Source: Gemmobacter sp. (lineage in GTDB: Bacteria; Pseudomonadota; Alphaproteobacteria; Rhodobacterales; Rhodobacteraceae). From it: a stretch of 64,000 nt of DNA. Shown here piece after piece: positions 43,176-51,474 of the stretch. The first letter of the stretch is position 1, and each line of letters starts with the position of its first letter. The position numbers and the translations under genes were made by a program. Below the pieces are notes generated by a model. That model was not told where the DNA came from. It searched no databases and saw nothing but the letters and a program-made list of their open reading frames with translations. The DNA lies in contig NZ_JAUCBS010000013.1 in NCBI RefSeq assembly GCF_034676705.1, forward strand, positions 1,376,501 to 1,440,500, in the 5' to 3' direction.

Positions 43176-44048
43176 GTGATCCTTGTGTTCGGTTCCGTCA
43201 ACGTCGATCTGGTCGCGCGGGTAGAGGCTATTCCCCGCCCGGGTGAAACCGTGCTGTCGCCTGGCAGCACCACGCATTTCGGCGGCAAGGGCGCCAATCA
43301 GGCGGTGGCCGCCGCGCGGGCGGGGGCGGTGGTGCAGATGGCGGGGGCGGTGGGCCCCGATGCCTTTGGCGCCAGCTGTCTGGAGAATTTCCGCCAGCGC
43401 GGGGTGGGCGTGGATGCGATGCAGCAGGCGGGGCTGGCCACCGGCGTGGCCTTCATCACCGTGGATCGCCAAGGGGAAAACGCCATTACCGTGGCCAGCG
43501 GGGCCAATGGCCAGATCCGGGCGGCCGATGTGCCGCAGGGCTGGTTCGATGAGTCCGACCTTTGCGTTCTGCAAATGGAGGTGCCGCTGGCCGAAACCCT
43601 GCTGGCCGCCCGCCGGGCGCGCGATGCCGGCGCCCGCGTGGTGCTGAACTATGCCCCCGCCCCGGCACGGATTGGGGCGGATTTGCTGGACGGGCTGCTG
43701 GCGCTGACCGATGTTCTGGTGCTGAACGAACACGAGGCGGCGACGATCCTGTCGATGGCCCCGCGCGGGGCAGCGGGGGCCGAGGGGCTGGCGCGCGGCT
43801 TTGGCCTGGATCTGGTGCTGACGCTGGGGGCGCGAGGGGCGGATTGGCTGGCGGCCGATGGCACCCGCACCCACCAGCCGGCGCTGCCGGTGCAGGTGGT
43901 CGATACCACGGGGGCCGGCGATACCTTTGTCGGCGCGCTGGCGGCGGCGCTGGCCGCAGGGCAGGGCATGGCACAGGCGATGGCCGCCGCGACGGCGGCG
44001 GCGGCGGCCGCCTGCGGCTGGGAAGGGGCGCAGCCCCCGCTGGGCTGA
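43176..44048 (+). CDS. rbsK: Ribokinase (PfkB family sugar kinase)
   Basis: About 290 residues. FGSVNVDLVARVEAIPRPGE is the N-terminal PfkB signature, HFGGKGANQAVAAARAGA is the ribose-binding segment of ribokinases, and DTTGAGDTFVGALAAAL carries the catalytic Asp and anion hole. It would phosphorylate ribose to ribose-5-phosphate in the cytoplasm. The start is uncertain: GTG at 43176 directly precedes the first strand, as in most ribokinases, while GTG at 43110 would add 22 unrelated residues. No ribose transporter lies next to it. It converges with the photolyase gene 4 nt away. Confidence 0.85.
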   Translation: MILVFGSVNVDLVARVEAIPRPGETVLSPGSTTHFGGKGANQAVAAARAGAVVQMAGAVGPDAFGASCLENFRQRGVGVDAMQQAGLATGVAFITVDRQGENAITVASGANGQIRAADVPQGWFDESDLCVLQMEVPLAETLLAARRARDAGARVVLNYAPAPARIGADLLDGLLALTDVLVLNEHEAATILSMAPRGAAGAEGLARGFGLDLVLTLGARGADWLAADGTRTHQPALPVQVVDTTGAGDTFVGALAAALAAGQGMAQAMAAATAAAAAACGWEGAQPPLG

Positions 44049-44052
44049 TCGG

Positions 44053-45468
44053 TCAGGCGGCGGCGCGAAACCGCTCCAGCGCGTCCAGCGCCCGGGCGCG
44101 GCCATCGGCAATTGCCTTGTCGGCCCCGTCGCCGCGCCAGTGCGCGGGAATGGCCCAGCCCGGGGGGCAGCTGTCCAGATAGGCCAGCGCCTCGGGGCCG
44201 GGATCGCCGCTGTAGCCGGCCAGCCAGCGGCGGCGATAGCGGCCTTGCGGGTCGACCTGTTCGGCCTGCTTGGCCGGGTTGAAGATGCGGAAATAGGGCG
44301 CCGCATCGGGGCCGCAGCCGGCAACCCATTGCCAGTTCATCGCATTTGCGGCCGGATCCCAGTCGGTCAGGCTGTCGTCGAAATGGGCCAGCCCCAGCCG
44401 CCAGTCGGTCAGCAGATGCTTGGTCAGCCAGCTGGCCACCACCATGCGCACCCGGTTGTGCATGCGCCCCGTCACCCGCATTTCGCGCAGGCCCGCATCC
44501 ACCAGCGCGATGCCGGTCTGGCCGCGTTCCCAGCGGGTCAGCGCGCCGCTGGCGCCCTGCCAGGGAAAATCCTGCCAGTCGGCCCGCCAGGCGGCGCGGG
44601 GCATGGCGGGATAGTCGATCAGCAGGTGCCAGGCGAATTCGCGCCAGATCACCTCGGACAGGAATTTGGCGATGCCCGGCGCCTGACGCGGGTCGGCCTC
44701 GGCCCGCAGGTCGGCGATGGCCCACAGGGTGCGGGGGCTGATTTCGCCAAGCGCCAGATGTTCGGACAGGCCCGATGTCGCGTCGATGTCGGGGCGGTCG
44801 CGGTCGGCGCCATAGGGGGCGGCGCGGTTCAGGAACGCCTCCAGCCGGTCCAGGGCCACAGCCTCGCCCGCCGGCAGGGCGAAACGGTTCAGCACGGCGC
44901 GGCCGCGGTGCATGTCGGGGGCCAGGTCCAGCGTGGCAATGTCCAGCCCGGCGGGCGGCGCGGGATGGGCGGTGATGCGCACAGGTGCTGCCAACGGGCG
45001 GTCGGGGCCAAGGGCGCGCAGCGCGCGGGCAAAGGGGGTATAAACGCGGTAGACCCCGCCTTGCCCGGTGCGCAGCCGGCCCGGATGTGTCAGCAGATGG
45101 CCGGCATGCAGCACCAGCCGGTCGCCCAGCACCTTGCGCACCCGGGCCTGCACGGCCTGCATGGCGGGTTCCGGCCAGTCGGCCTGATGCACGCGGGCGG
45201 CCCCCGTCTGGTTCAGCAGGGCGGGCAGGATACGGTCCGCCTCGCCCGCCAGCACCAGAATGCCCTGGCCCGTCCGCTTGCGCAGATCGGCGTCAAACGC
45301 CTGCAACGCCCGTTCCAGCCGCCAGCGCGGCGCTGATCCCAGCGCGCGGGTGGCGGCATCCAGCACGAACACCGGCAGCAGCGGGCCGTCCTTCAGCGCG
45401 GCGAGCAGGGCCGGGTTGTCGGCCAGCCGAAAGGCGCGCGACAGCCACAGGATGCCGGGCGCGGTCAT
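44053..45468 (-). CDS. phr: Deoxyribodipyrimidine photolyase (cryptochrome/photolyase family)
   Basis: A 471-residue class I photolyase repairing UV-induced pyrimidine dimers with FAD and blue light. The N-terminal antenna domain opens ILWLSRAFRLADNPALLAAL. The FAD domain shows GLSEHLALGEISPRTLW, SEVIWREFAWHLL, GRMHNRVRMVVASWLTKHLL and NWQWVAGCGPDAAPYFRIFNP. The ATG at 45468 overlaps the stop of the CFA-type gene as ATGA, making it the last gene of the operon starting at 48690. Photolyase induction by RpoE is known in Rhodobacter, matching the TGATCC promoter here. Confidence 0.94.
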   Translation of the reverse strand: MTAPGILWLSRAFRLADNPALLAALKDGPLLPVFVLDAATRALGSAPRWRLERALQAFDADLRKRTGQGILVLAGEADRILPALLNQTGAARVHQADWPEPAMQAVQARVRKVLGDRLVLHAGHLLTHPGRLRTGQGGVYRVYTPFARALRALGPDRPLAAPVRITAHPAPPAGLDIATLDLAPDMHRGRAVLNRFALPAGEAVALDRLEAFLNRAAPYGADRDRPDIDATSGLSEHLALGEISPRTLWAIADLRAEADPRQAPGIAKFLSEVIWREFAWHLLIDYPAMPRAAWRADWQDFPWQGASGALTRWERGQTGIALVDAGLREMRVTGRMHNRVRMVVASWLTKHLLTDWRLGLAHFDDSLTDWDPAANAMNWQWVAGCGPDAAPYFRIFNPAKQAEQVDPQGRYRRRWLAGYSGDPGPEALAYLDSCPPGWAIPAHWRGDGADKAIADGRARALDALERFRAAA

Positions 45469-46631
45469 GCGCCCGTCCCGGCATGGGCCAGTTCCACCTG
45501 CACCACATCGGTGCGCGCGGTGGCAAAGGCCGCGGCGCACCCTTCCAGATAGAACTGCCAGCTGCGCAGGAAACGGTCGTCATAGCCAAAGCGCCGGATA
45601 CGGGGGGCTTCGGCCAGCATGCGTTCGGCCCAGATCCGGCAGGTGCGCGCGTAATCGGGGCCAAAGGCAAAGGTATCGCGCACCTCCAGCCCGGCGCGGC
45701 CCGCCTCGCGCGCGATGACGGCGTTGCAGGGCAGCATGCCGCCGGGAAAGGTATGCTGGCGGATGAAATCCGACCGCGTGCGATACAGCGAGAATTCCGC
45801 ATCCGGCACGGTGATGGCCTGCAACACCGCCCGCCCGCCTTCGGCCAGCCGGGCCTTGAGCGTGGCGAAATAGGTGGGCCAGTAGCGTTCGCCCACCGCC
45901 TCGATCATCTCGATCGACACGATGTTGTCGAACCGGCCCTGCACATGGCGATAGTCCAGCAGGCGAATGTCGGCCCGCCCGTCCAGCCGCGCATCGGCAT
46001 AGCCCTTTTGCGCCGGCGACAGGGTAAGCCCGGTCACATGCCGGCCGCGGTCGGCCGCCGCTTCGGCAAAGCCGCCCCAGCCACAGCCGATTTCCAGCAC
46101 CTGTTCGCCCGGGGCCAGCCGCGACAGGATGCGGTCGTTCTTGCGCGCCTGGGCATGGTCCAGCCCTTCGTCGCCATCGAACAGGCCGGAGGAATAGGTC
46201 ATGCCGGGGTCCAGCCACAGCTGGTAGAATTCGTTGCCCACATCGTAATGCGCCCGGATGTTGCGCGACGATCCGCGCAGCGAATTCAGCCGCAGCACCC
46301 GGTCGGTGACCAGCATCCGCAGCCGCGCAAGACCCCGGGGTTCCGACCAGTCGGCCAGATGGTCGATGTTGCGCAGGGCAAGGGTCAGCAACCCTTCGAG
46401 CGAACGGGTGGTCCACAACCCGTCGATCCAGGTTTCGCCCAGGCCCACATCGCCCCGCGCCGCGATGGCGGGCAGCACGGCCCAGTCGCGGATCGTCAGG
46501 TCCACCTCCTCGCCCTCGGTGCCAAAGCGGTGGAGGCTGCCGTCGGGCAGGGTCAGGTGCAGCCGGCCGTGGCGGATACCCTCCAGCGCGGCAAGGAAGC
46601 GGCGTTGCAGCAGGCGAGAGACAAGGCCCAT
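45465..46631 (-). CDS. SAM-dependent methyltransferase, CFA-synthase family (RpoE-linked copy)
   Basis: A 388-residue CFA-family methyltransferase. ISNI-type opening is replaced by NIRAHYDVGNEFYQLWLDPG, followed by VLEIGCGWGGFAEAAADRG (SAM binding), IVSIEMIEAVGERYW and HTFPGGMLP. In Rhodobacter sphaeroides an RpoE-controlled CFA-type enzyme, with neighbours like those here, is involved in methylated and furan fatty acids made under singlet-oxygen stress. The ATG at 46631 shares one base with the DUF1365 stop (TGATG), and the photolyase start overlaps its own stop, so translation is coupled throughout. Confidence 0.9.
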   Translation of the reverse strand: MGLVSRLLQRRFLAALEGIRHGRLHLTLPDGSLHRFGTEGEEVDLTIRDWAVLPAIAARGDVGLGETWIDGLWTTRSLEGLLTLALRNIDHLADWSEPRGLARLRMLVTDRVLRLNSLRGSSRNIRAHYDVGNEFYQLWLDPGMTYSSGLFDGDEGLDHAQARKNDRILSRLAPGEQVLEIGCGWGGFAEAAADRGRHVTGLTLSPAQKGYADARLDGRADIRLLDYRHVQGRFDNIVSIEMIEAVGERYWPTYFATLKARLAEGGRAVLQAITVPDAEFSLYRTRSDFIRQHTFPGGMLPCNAVIAREAGRAGLEVRDTFAFGPDYARTCRIWAERMLAEAPRIRRFGYDDRFLRSWQFYLEGCAAAFATARTDVVQVELAHAGTGA

Positions 46632-47407
46632 CAGCTGATCTCCTGATCGGGTGGGGCGGGCAGGGAGCGGTAGCGGGCGCCCTTCAGCTTCAATCGTAGC
46701 GCATGCCAGTAGATCAGGACCAGAACCCTGACGCTGCCACCGGGCCGGCGCAGGCAAGCGGCCAGCACCCGCGCGTTGGTCAGCGGCACCAGCGCCCCGG
46801 CCATGGCGGCGTCCAGCCCGTTCGGCCCGTCCAGCTGCGCAATGCGGATCGCCAGCCGGCCCGACCCCAGCGCAAAGTTGAAACGGTAATGCCCCTGCAC
46901 ATCCTGAAAGGGTGAGACATGGAACATCTTGGCCGCCGTCATCGCATCGGCCGGGCCGATGGCGGCAAAGCCGGGCAGGTGGCAGATGTAGGAATGCCGC
47001 TGGCCGAAGGTGTTGTTGACCTCGGCAATGGCGGCCAGCAGCCGGTCGCCTTGCAGCACCATCCAGAAGCTGACCGGGGTAAACCAGTGGCCGAGGATGC
47101 GCGGCTGGGTCAGCAGGGCCATGACCATGCCGGGCGCGCGGGGCAGCCCGGCCTGCGCCAGCCGGTCCCAGGCCCAGGCGCTGCCACGGCCGGCGCCGCG
47201 CGGGCCGCCATGGTCGCGGTCATGGACGGACAGCAGATTGAATCGGTTGCGCGCCATCAGCGCCGGGCCCCGGGCGTGGTCGGGGGCCAGCAGCAGGTAG
47301 TCCACCCCATAGCGGAACGCATGGCGCAGTGTGCCGCGCCGGGCATGGGTGACCGATGCCGCCATGTGCAGCACCTCGCCCGCCGCAAGACGGTCGGCCA
47401 GCGTCAT
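46631..47407 (-). CDS. DUF1365 domain protein
   Basis: A 258-residue protein of the DUF1365 family, recognised by the opening RRGTLRHAFRYGVDYLLLAPD, LTQPRILGHWFTPVSFWMVL, AEVNNTFGQRHSYIC and AAKMFHVSPFQDVQGHYRF. Its biochemical activity is not established. It is nearly always found between an FAD-dependent oxidoreductase and a CFA-type methyltransferase, and in Rhodobacter it belongs to the RpoE regulon with a role in unusual fatty acids. The ATG at 47407 overlaps the upstream oxidoreductase stop by 4 nt. No signal peptide is present. Confidence 0.9.
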   Translation of the reverse strand: MTLADRLAAGEVLHMAASVTHARRGTLRHAFRYGVDYLLLAPDHARGPALMARNRFNLLSVHDRDHGGPRGAGRGSAWAWDRLAQAGLPRAPGMVMALLTQPRILGHWFTPVSFWMVLQGDRLLAAIAEVNNTFGQRHSYICHLPGFAAIGPADAMTAAKMFHVSPFQDVQGHYRFNFALGSGRLAIRIAQLDGPNGLDAAMAGALVPLTNARVLAACLRRPGGSVRVLVLIYWHALRLKLKGARYRSLPAPPDQEIS

Positions 47408-48690
47408 GGCCAGACCCGTTGCGGCAGCAGGCGGCGGGCAATGCGCAGGGCGCTGGCGAAACCGTCTTCGTGAAAGCCATTGCGCAGCCAGGCGCCGGCG
47501 AACCATGTCTGGTTCGCGCCCTGCATGGCGACGATCTGTTTTTGTGCCTGCAAGGCGGCCTGGTCGAACACCGGGTGGCGGAACGTCACCTCATCCTGGA
47601 TCGCCTCGTCCCGGATCGCGATGGCGGGGTTGAGCGAGACGAACAGCGGATCGTCCTGGGGGATGTTTTGCAGCCGGTTCATCCAGTAGCTGACCCCGAT
47701 GCCCGCGCCGTCGCCGCCTGTGCCATCGCTGCGATACACCCAGGAACTCCAGCAGCGCTTGCGGCGCGGCATCACGGCGGGGTCGCTGTGCAGCACCGTG
47801 CGGTTGGGCTGGAACCGCACCGCGCCCAGTGCCGCCTGTTCCTGCGGTGTCGCATCGGCCAGCAGCGCCAGCGCCTGATCGGCATGGCAGGCAAAGATCA
47901 CCTGATCATAGCTTTCGGGCAGGCTGGCCGCGCCCTGCACCGTCACCCGGCTGTCGCGCCGGGTGACCGACAGCACCGGGGTGCCGCTGCGAATCTGGAC
48001 CCGGCGCTGACGCAGCGCAGCCTCCAGCCGGGTTACATAACTTGCGCTGCCACCGGAAACCGTCCACCACTGGTGCTGCTGGCCCGCCGACATCAGCGCA
48101 TGGTTGCGCATGAAGCGGATCAGCGCCTCGGCCGGGAATGCGCCGATGCCGCTGGCCGGGGTCGACCAGATGGCCCCGCAGATCGGGAACAGGTAATGGT
48201 CGCGGAACCGCTGGCCCAGACCCATGCGGGCGAGCAGATCGTCGATCGTTTCGTCGGGGCGGGCCGTGCCTTCGGCGCGGTTGTTGAACCGCAGGATGTC
48301 GCGGATCATGCCCAGAAACCCGGGCGAGATCAGGTTGCGCCGCTGCCCGAACAGCGCATCGCCCGACCGCAGGGCATATTCCAGCCGCCCCGCCATCAGG
48401 GAAACGCCAAAGCTCATGTCGCTTTTCTCGACCGGCACGTTCAGGTCGCGGAACAGGGCGGTCAGGTTGGGGTAGTTGGCATAGTTGAACACGATGAATC
48501 CGGTATCCACCGGCTGGTCGCCGTTGCGGCCCGCCACCACGGTGCGGGCATGGCCGCCAAGGCGGTTCTCCGCCTCGTAGACGGTGACATCATGCAGCCC
48601 CCCAAGCAGCCAGGCGGCGGACAGGCCGGATATGCCGCCGCCGATGATGGCGATGCGCTGGGGCGCTCCATGGGTCAGGTCAAAGGGCAT
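47404..48690 (-). CDS. FAD-dependent amine-oxidase-fold oxidoreductase (RpoE regulon)
   Basis: A 428-residue flavoprotein. RIAIIGGGISGLSAAWLL (about 12-29) is the dinucleotide fold, YEAENRLGGHARTV follows, and FACHADQALALL plus FAGAWLRNGFHEDGFASALRIA are typical of the NAD(P)-binding amine-oxidase family found with DUF1365. In Rhodobacter its relative is induced by singlet oxygen through RpoE and is needed for modified fatty acids. It is the first gene of a four-gene operon; the TGATCC-N18-TAACC promoter lies 30-58 nt upstream. The ATG at 48690 is the first start after that promoter. Confidence 0.91.
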   Translation of the reverse strand: MPFDLTHGAPQRIAIIGGGISGLSAAWLLGGLHDVTVYEAENRLGGHARTVVAGRNGDQPVDTGFIVFNYANYPNLTALFRDLNVPVEKSDMSFGVSLMAGRLEYALRSGDALFGQRRNLISPGFLGMIRDILRFNNRAEGTARPDETIDDLLARMGLGQRFRDHYLFPICGAIWSTPASGIGAFPAEALIRFMRNHALMSAGQQHQWWTVSGGSASYVTRLEAALRQRRVQIRSGTPVLSVTRRDSRVTVQGAASLPESYDQVIFACHADQALALLADATPQEQAALGAVRFQPNRTVLHSDPAVMPRRKRCWSSWVYRSDGTGGDGAGIGVSYWMNRLQNIPQDDPLFVSLNPAIAIRDEAIQDEVTFRHPVFDQAALQAQKQIVAMQGANQTWFAGAWLRNGFHEDGFASALRIARRLLPQRVWP

Positions 48691-48719
48691 GCGGGGCGGC
48701 TCCGGCTTGTTTGTGAAGG

Positions 48720-48748
48720 GGTTACGCAGGTGAAACGCCGCCGGATCA
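48720..48748 (-). promoter_or_regulatory. RpoE (sigma-E)-type promoter for the oxidoreductase-photolyase operon
   Basis: Read on the minus strand: TGATCC (48748-48743), 18 nt, TAACC (48724-48720). It matches the Rhodobacter RpoE pattern and is 30 nt from the start codon. A matching copy faces the other way at 48787. Confidence 0.85.
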
Positions 48749-48786
48749 GTCGCGGATGCCGCAAGGGCGAAATTTTCGCCGGCCAC

Positions 48787-48815
48787 TGATCCGGGGCCGG
48801 CGGGCGTGCGTAAAC
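48787..48815 (+). promoter_or_regulatory. RpoE (sigma-E)-type promoter for rpoE-chrR
   Basis: TGATCC (48787-48792), exactly 18 nt, TAAAC (48811-48815), implying autoregulation of rpoE. Its arrangement mirrors the minus-strand promoter 39 nt away. Confidence 0.87.
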
Positions 48816-48929
48816 CTGCCCATGACACTCAGGGATGACATGTCGGGTCGCCACGACCCCCGCAGCGATCAGGACTTGCAGGAGACTGCGGTCCGCGATC
48901 AAGTCGACATGCGGTCAGGGGGTATCAGC

Positions 48930-49484
48930 GTGCAGACCAGTCCGGGATCCGAAATGACGCAGGCCCTGCTTGCGGTGCGCGACCGGCGCGACCGGGCGGC
49001 ATTCGCCCGGCTGTTCGACCATTTCGGGCCCCGGCTGAAAGCCATGCTGATGCGCAGCGGTCTGCGCGATGGCACGGCCGAGGATGTGGTGCAGGATGTG
49101 ATGCTGACGGTCTGGCACAAGGCGGCGCAGTTCGATCCGCATCGGGCCGAAGCCTCGGCCTGGATCTACCGGATCGCGCGGAACCGCCAGATCGACCTGG
49201 CCCGCCGCCGCCCGCCGCCGATGCCCGATGTTGTCGAGGACCAGCCCGACCTTGCGCCCGATGCGGCGCAGATGCTGGCGCTGGAACAGGAATCGCGCCT
49301 GCTGCGCGCCGCGCTTGCCCGGCTGTCGCCCGACCAGTGCCGCGCCATCGAACATGCCTATATGGAAGACATGCCGCACAGCCATATCAGCCAGTTGACC
49401 GGCCTGCCCCTGGGAACCATCAAGTCGCGCATCCGCCTTGGGCTGGATCGGCTGCGGCATGAACTTCAGGGGCTGAAACCATGA
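48930..49484 (+). CDS. rpoE: ECF sigma factor RpoE (singlet-oxygen response)
   Basis: An ECF sigma factor of the RpoE-ChrR group, about 184 residues. Region 2 reads LFDHFGPRLKAMLMRSG ... DVVQDVMLTVWHKA, and region 4 reads LSPDQCRAIEHAYMEDM with HISQLTGLPLGTIKSRIRLG. It directs polymerase to TGATCC promoters when ChrR releases it. Start choice: ATG 48840 has an AGGGA site, but codons from 48840 to 48930 use many A/T third bases and match no sigma sequence. The GTG at 48930, with GGGGG 7 nt upstream, gives the length of Rhodobacter RpoE; ATG 48954 is a third option. The stop overlaps the chrR start as ATGA. Confidence 0.9.
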   Translation: MQTSPGSEMTQALLAVRDRRDRAAFARLFDHFGPRLKAMLMRSGLRDGTAEDVVQDVMLTVWHKAAQFDPHRAEASAWIYRIARNRQIDLARRRPPPMPDVVEDQPDLAPDAAQMLALEQESRLLRAALARLSPDQCRAIEHAYMEDMPHSHISQLTGLPLGTIKSRIRLGLDRLRHELQGLKP

Positions 49485-50113
49485 GCCGGATCGCCCATCA
49501 TATCCCCGACGCCCTGCTGCGCGCCTATGCGACCGGCAATCTGCCGCATCCCTTTGCGGTGGTGGTCGCCGCCCATGTCTCGATCTGCGATGCCTGCCGT
49601 GCGGGTGTCGGGGCCGAGGAGATGCTGGGCGGCGCCCTGCTGGACCGCTGCGGCAGCGCCGATCTGTCGGCAGGCGCGCGCGACCGGCTGATGGCGGCGC
49701 TGGACCAGTCGATGCCGGCCCCCGAGATCCGCGCCTCGGGCATCTTTCCGGCGCCGGTGATGCAGGCGCTGGGGGGCGATCCGCCGAAATGGCGCATGCT
49801 GGGTGGCGGGATCCGGCAGCAGATTCTGTCGGCCGATGCCGCAGGGTCGCTGCGGTTGCTGTATATCCCGCCGGGGCGGGCGGTGCCTGAACATGGCCAC
49901 CGCGGGCTGGAACTGACGCTGGTGTTGCAGGGCAGCTTTTCCGACAGTGCCGGCCGTTTCGCGCGCGGCGATGTGGAATGCGCCCATGACGAGGTGGATC
50001 ACCAGCCCGTTGCCGATGCCGGCGATCCCTGCATCTGTCTGGCCGCCACCGATGCGCCGCTGCGGTTCCATTCCATGATCCCCCGGCTGCTCCAGCCGCT
50101 GTTCCGCATCTAG
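49481..50113 (+). CDS. chrR: Anti-sigma factor ChrR (zinc-binding, cupin C-terminus)
   Basis: A 210-residue ChrR-type anti-sigma factor. The zinc site of the N-terminal anti-sigma domain is H6, H32, C36 and C39 (HVSICDACRAG), matching the Rhodobacter set shifted by one. The C-terminal cupin holds PEHGHRGLELTLVLQGSFSD and AHDEVDHQP, which in Rhodobacter bind a second zinc and are needed to sense singlet oxygen. It sequesters RpoE until oxidative signals inactivate it. It overlaps rpoE by 4 nt and is followed 3 nt later by the SDR gene, so all three share one transcript. Confidence 0.94.
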   Translation: MSRIAHHIPDALLRAYATGNLPHPFAVVVAAHVSICDACRAGVGAEEMLGGALLDRCGSADLSAGARDRLMAALDQSMPAPEIRASGIFPAPVMQALGGDPPKWRMLGGGIRQQILSADAAGSLRLLYIPPGRAVPEHGHRGLELTLVLQGSFSDSAGRFARGDVECAHDEVDHQPVADAGDPCICLAATDAPLRFHSMIPRLLQPLFRI

Positions 50114-50116
50114 CCC

Positions 50117-50851
50117 ATGGATTTCGCGGGCAAGCGGGTGTGGATCATCGGCGCCAGCGCGGGCATTGGTGCGGCGCTGGCGCGGGCCTTTGCGGTGCGG
50201 GGGGCGCGGCTGACCCTGTCGGCCCGCGATGCAGCGGCGCTGGAGGCGCTGGCGGCCGACTGCGGCGGGGCAGGGGTGCTGCCGCTGGATCTGGCGCAGC
50301 CCGGGGCACTGGCGGTGGCCATCGGGCAGCTGGGGCCGGAGCCGCTGGACATCATCCTGTGCGCCGCTGCGCTGTATGATCCGTCGCGGGTGGCCGACAT
50401 GGACCCGGCGAATGCCGCGCGCATGGTGCAGGTCAACCTGCTGGGCACGCTGGAGGTGGCGCGGCTGTGCCCGCCGCTGTTGCGCGATGGCGGGCAGCTG
50501 GTGCTGTTCGGGTCGGTGGCGGGCTATGTCGGGCTGCCGGGCGGGCAGCCCTATTCGGCAACCAAGGCGGCGGTGAACAACCTGGCCGAATCGCTGGCGG
50601 CGGAACTGGCGCCGCGGGTGGATGTGCGGCTGGTCTGCCCGGGCTTCGTGCGGTCGCGGCTGACGGCGAAGAACGATTTCACCATGCCGGCCATCATCAC
50701 CCCCGAACAGGCCGCCGACCATGTGCTGCGGGGGCTGGCAGGCCGGGCGTTCGAAATTCATTTCCCAAGGCGGTTTACCCTGGCCATCAAGCTGTTGCGC
50801 CTGTTGCCCCATGCGCTGGTGCTGCGCCTGACCCGGCGGATGGCCGGCTAG
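50117..50851 (+). CDS. Short-chain dehydrogenase/reductase, RpoE operon
   Basis: A 244-residue classical SDR. The cofactor motif is GASAGIG near residue 11, the active-site tyrosine and lysine are in PYSATKAAVNN, and CPGFVRSRLT follows. The C-terminal tail is basic and hydrophobic (FTLAIKLLRLLPHALVLRLT), suggesting membrane association and a lipid substrate. Being third in the rpoE-chrR transcript ties it to the singlet-oxygen response. Substrate unknown. Its stop overlaps the convergent DUF2177 stop by 2 nt. Confidence 0.9.
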   Translation: MDFAGKRVWIIGASAGIGAALARAFAVRGARLTLSARDAAALEALAADCGGAGVLPLDLAQPGALAVAIGQLGPEPLDIILCAAALYDPSRVADMDPANAARMVQVNLLGTLEVARLCPPLLRDGGQLVLFGSVAGYVGLPGGQPYSATKAAVNNLAESLAAELAPRVDVRLVCPGFVRSRLTAKNDFTMPAIITPEQAADHVLRGLAGRAFEIHFPRRFTLAIKLLRLLPHALVLRLTRRMAG

Positions 50852-51249
50852 GCCAGCCGCGCCGCCACCATCACGCCGACCCAGGCGGCAAAGCCGGTCA
50901 GCACCGTGCCCCAGGTCAGATCCACCGCAACCTGTTGCAGCGACCAGTCGGCCAGCGTGGCATAATTCGTCATTTCGTAGGTGCCGTAGCACAGGAAGCC
51001 CAGCAGCATGCCGCCCAGCAGCGCCTGCACCGGCGTCTCGTCCCGCAAGGCGGGCAGCGATACGAAATACAGCAGCCCCGCCACATAGGCCATGTAGAAC
51101 ACCGCTGCCGGCCCCAGCCGCAGGGGCGAGGCCAGCAGGTGCCCGACATGCCGGTCGAACACCGGCCGGATCAGCAGGTTGATCCCCACCATGTCGAGGC
51201 CAAGGAACACCACCACCGTCACGGCATACAGGATCAGGATCTGGGTCAT
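50848..51249 (-). CDS. DUF2177 family small membrane protein
   Basis: A 133-residue protein with four predicted membrane helices, beginning ILILYAVTVVVFLGLDMV and including YMAYVAGLLYFV and GMLLGFLCYGTYEMTNYATL, the DUF2177 hallmark. Function is unknown. Homologues often lie in RpoE/ChrR neighbourhoods, and here it has its own TGATCC-N18-TATCC promoter 28-56 nt upstream of the ATG at 51249, which makes it a likely member of the singlet-oxygen regulon. The longer upstream frame reads through the tRNA region and is rejected. Confidence 0.9.
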   Translation of the reverse strand: MTQILILYAVTVVVFLGLDMVGINLLIRPVFDRHVGHLLASPLRLGPAAVFYMAYVAGLLYFVSLPALRDETPVQALLGGMLLGFLCYGTYEMTNYATLADWSLQQVAVDLTWGTVLTGFAAWVGVMVAARLA

Positions 51250-51276
51250 CGCGCCCTCGCTGCACGGGTTCCGTAG

Positions 51277-51305
51277 GGATACGCGGGGCAGGCGCCGCCG
51301 GATCA
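51277..51305 (-). promoter_or_regulatory. RpoE (sigma-E)-type promoter for DUF2177
   Basis: Minus strand: TGATCC (51305-51300), 18 nt, TATCC (51281-51277), 28 nt before the start codon. The spacing is identical to the two promoters near rpoE. Confidence 0.82.
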
Positions 51306-51327
51306 CCGGGGCGTGGCCCGGAAAACC

Positions 51328-51363
51328 AAAAGGCGCGCAACCCGTTGAGGATGCGCGCCTTTT
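51328..51363 (-). terminator. Intrinsic terminator of tRNA-Leu copy 1
   Basis: AAAAGGCGCGC and GCGCGCCTTTT are perfect arms around a 14-nt loop, giving a TTTT tail on the minus strand directly after the tRNA. Confidence 0.88.
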
Positions 51364-51372
51364 GCGGCGAAT

Positions 51373-51457
51373 TGGTGCCCAGAAGAGGACTCGAACCTCC
51401 ACACCTTGCGGCACACGGACCTGAACCGTGCGCGTCTACCAATTCCGCCATCTGGGC
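51373..51457 (-). tRNA. tRNA-Leu (anticodon CAG), copy 1
   Basis: On the minus strand an 85-nt class II tRNA with encoded CCA: acceptor GCCCAGA/TCTGGGC, D-arm with GGCGGAATTGGTAGACGC, anticodon loop TTCAGGT inside CACGG/CCGTG, a long variable arm (TGCCGCAAGGTGT) typical of tRNA-Leu, and T-arm GGTTCGAGTCC. It reads CTG, the main leucine codon here. Confidence 0.96.
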
Positions 51458-51474
51458 ACGGTTGGTATGGCGCC

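Noticed and set aside
49525..51451. Long minus-strand frames covering chrR, the SDR and the tRNA region
   Set aside because: They run across tRNA-Leu and the RpoE promoter and show only shadow composition; only the DUF2177 part (from 51249) is real.
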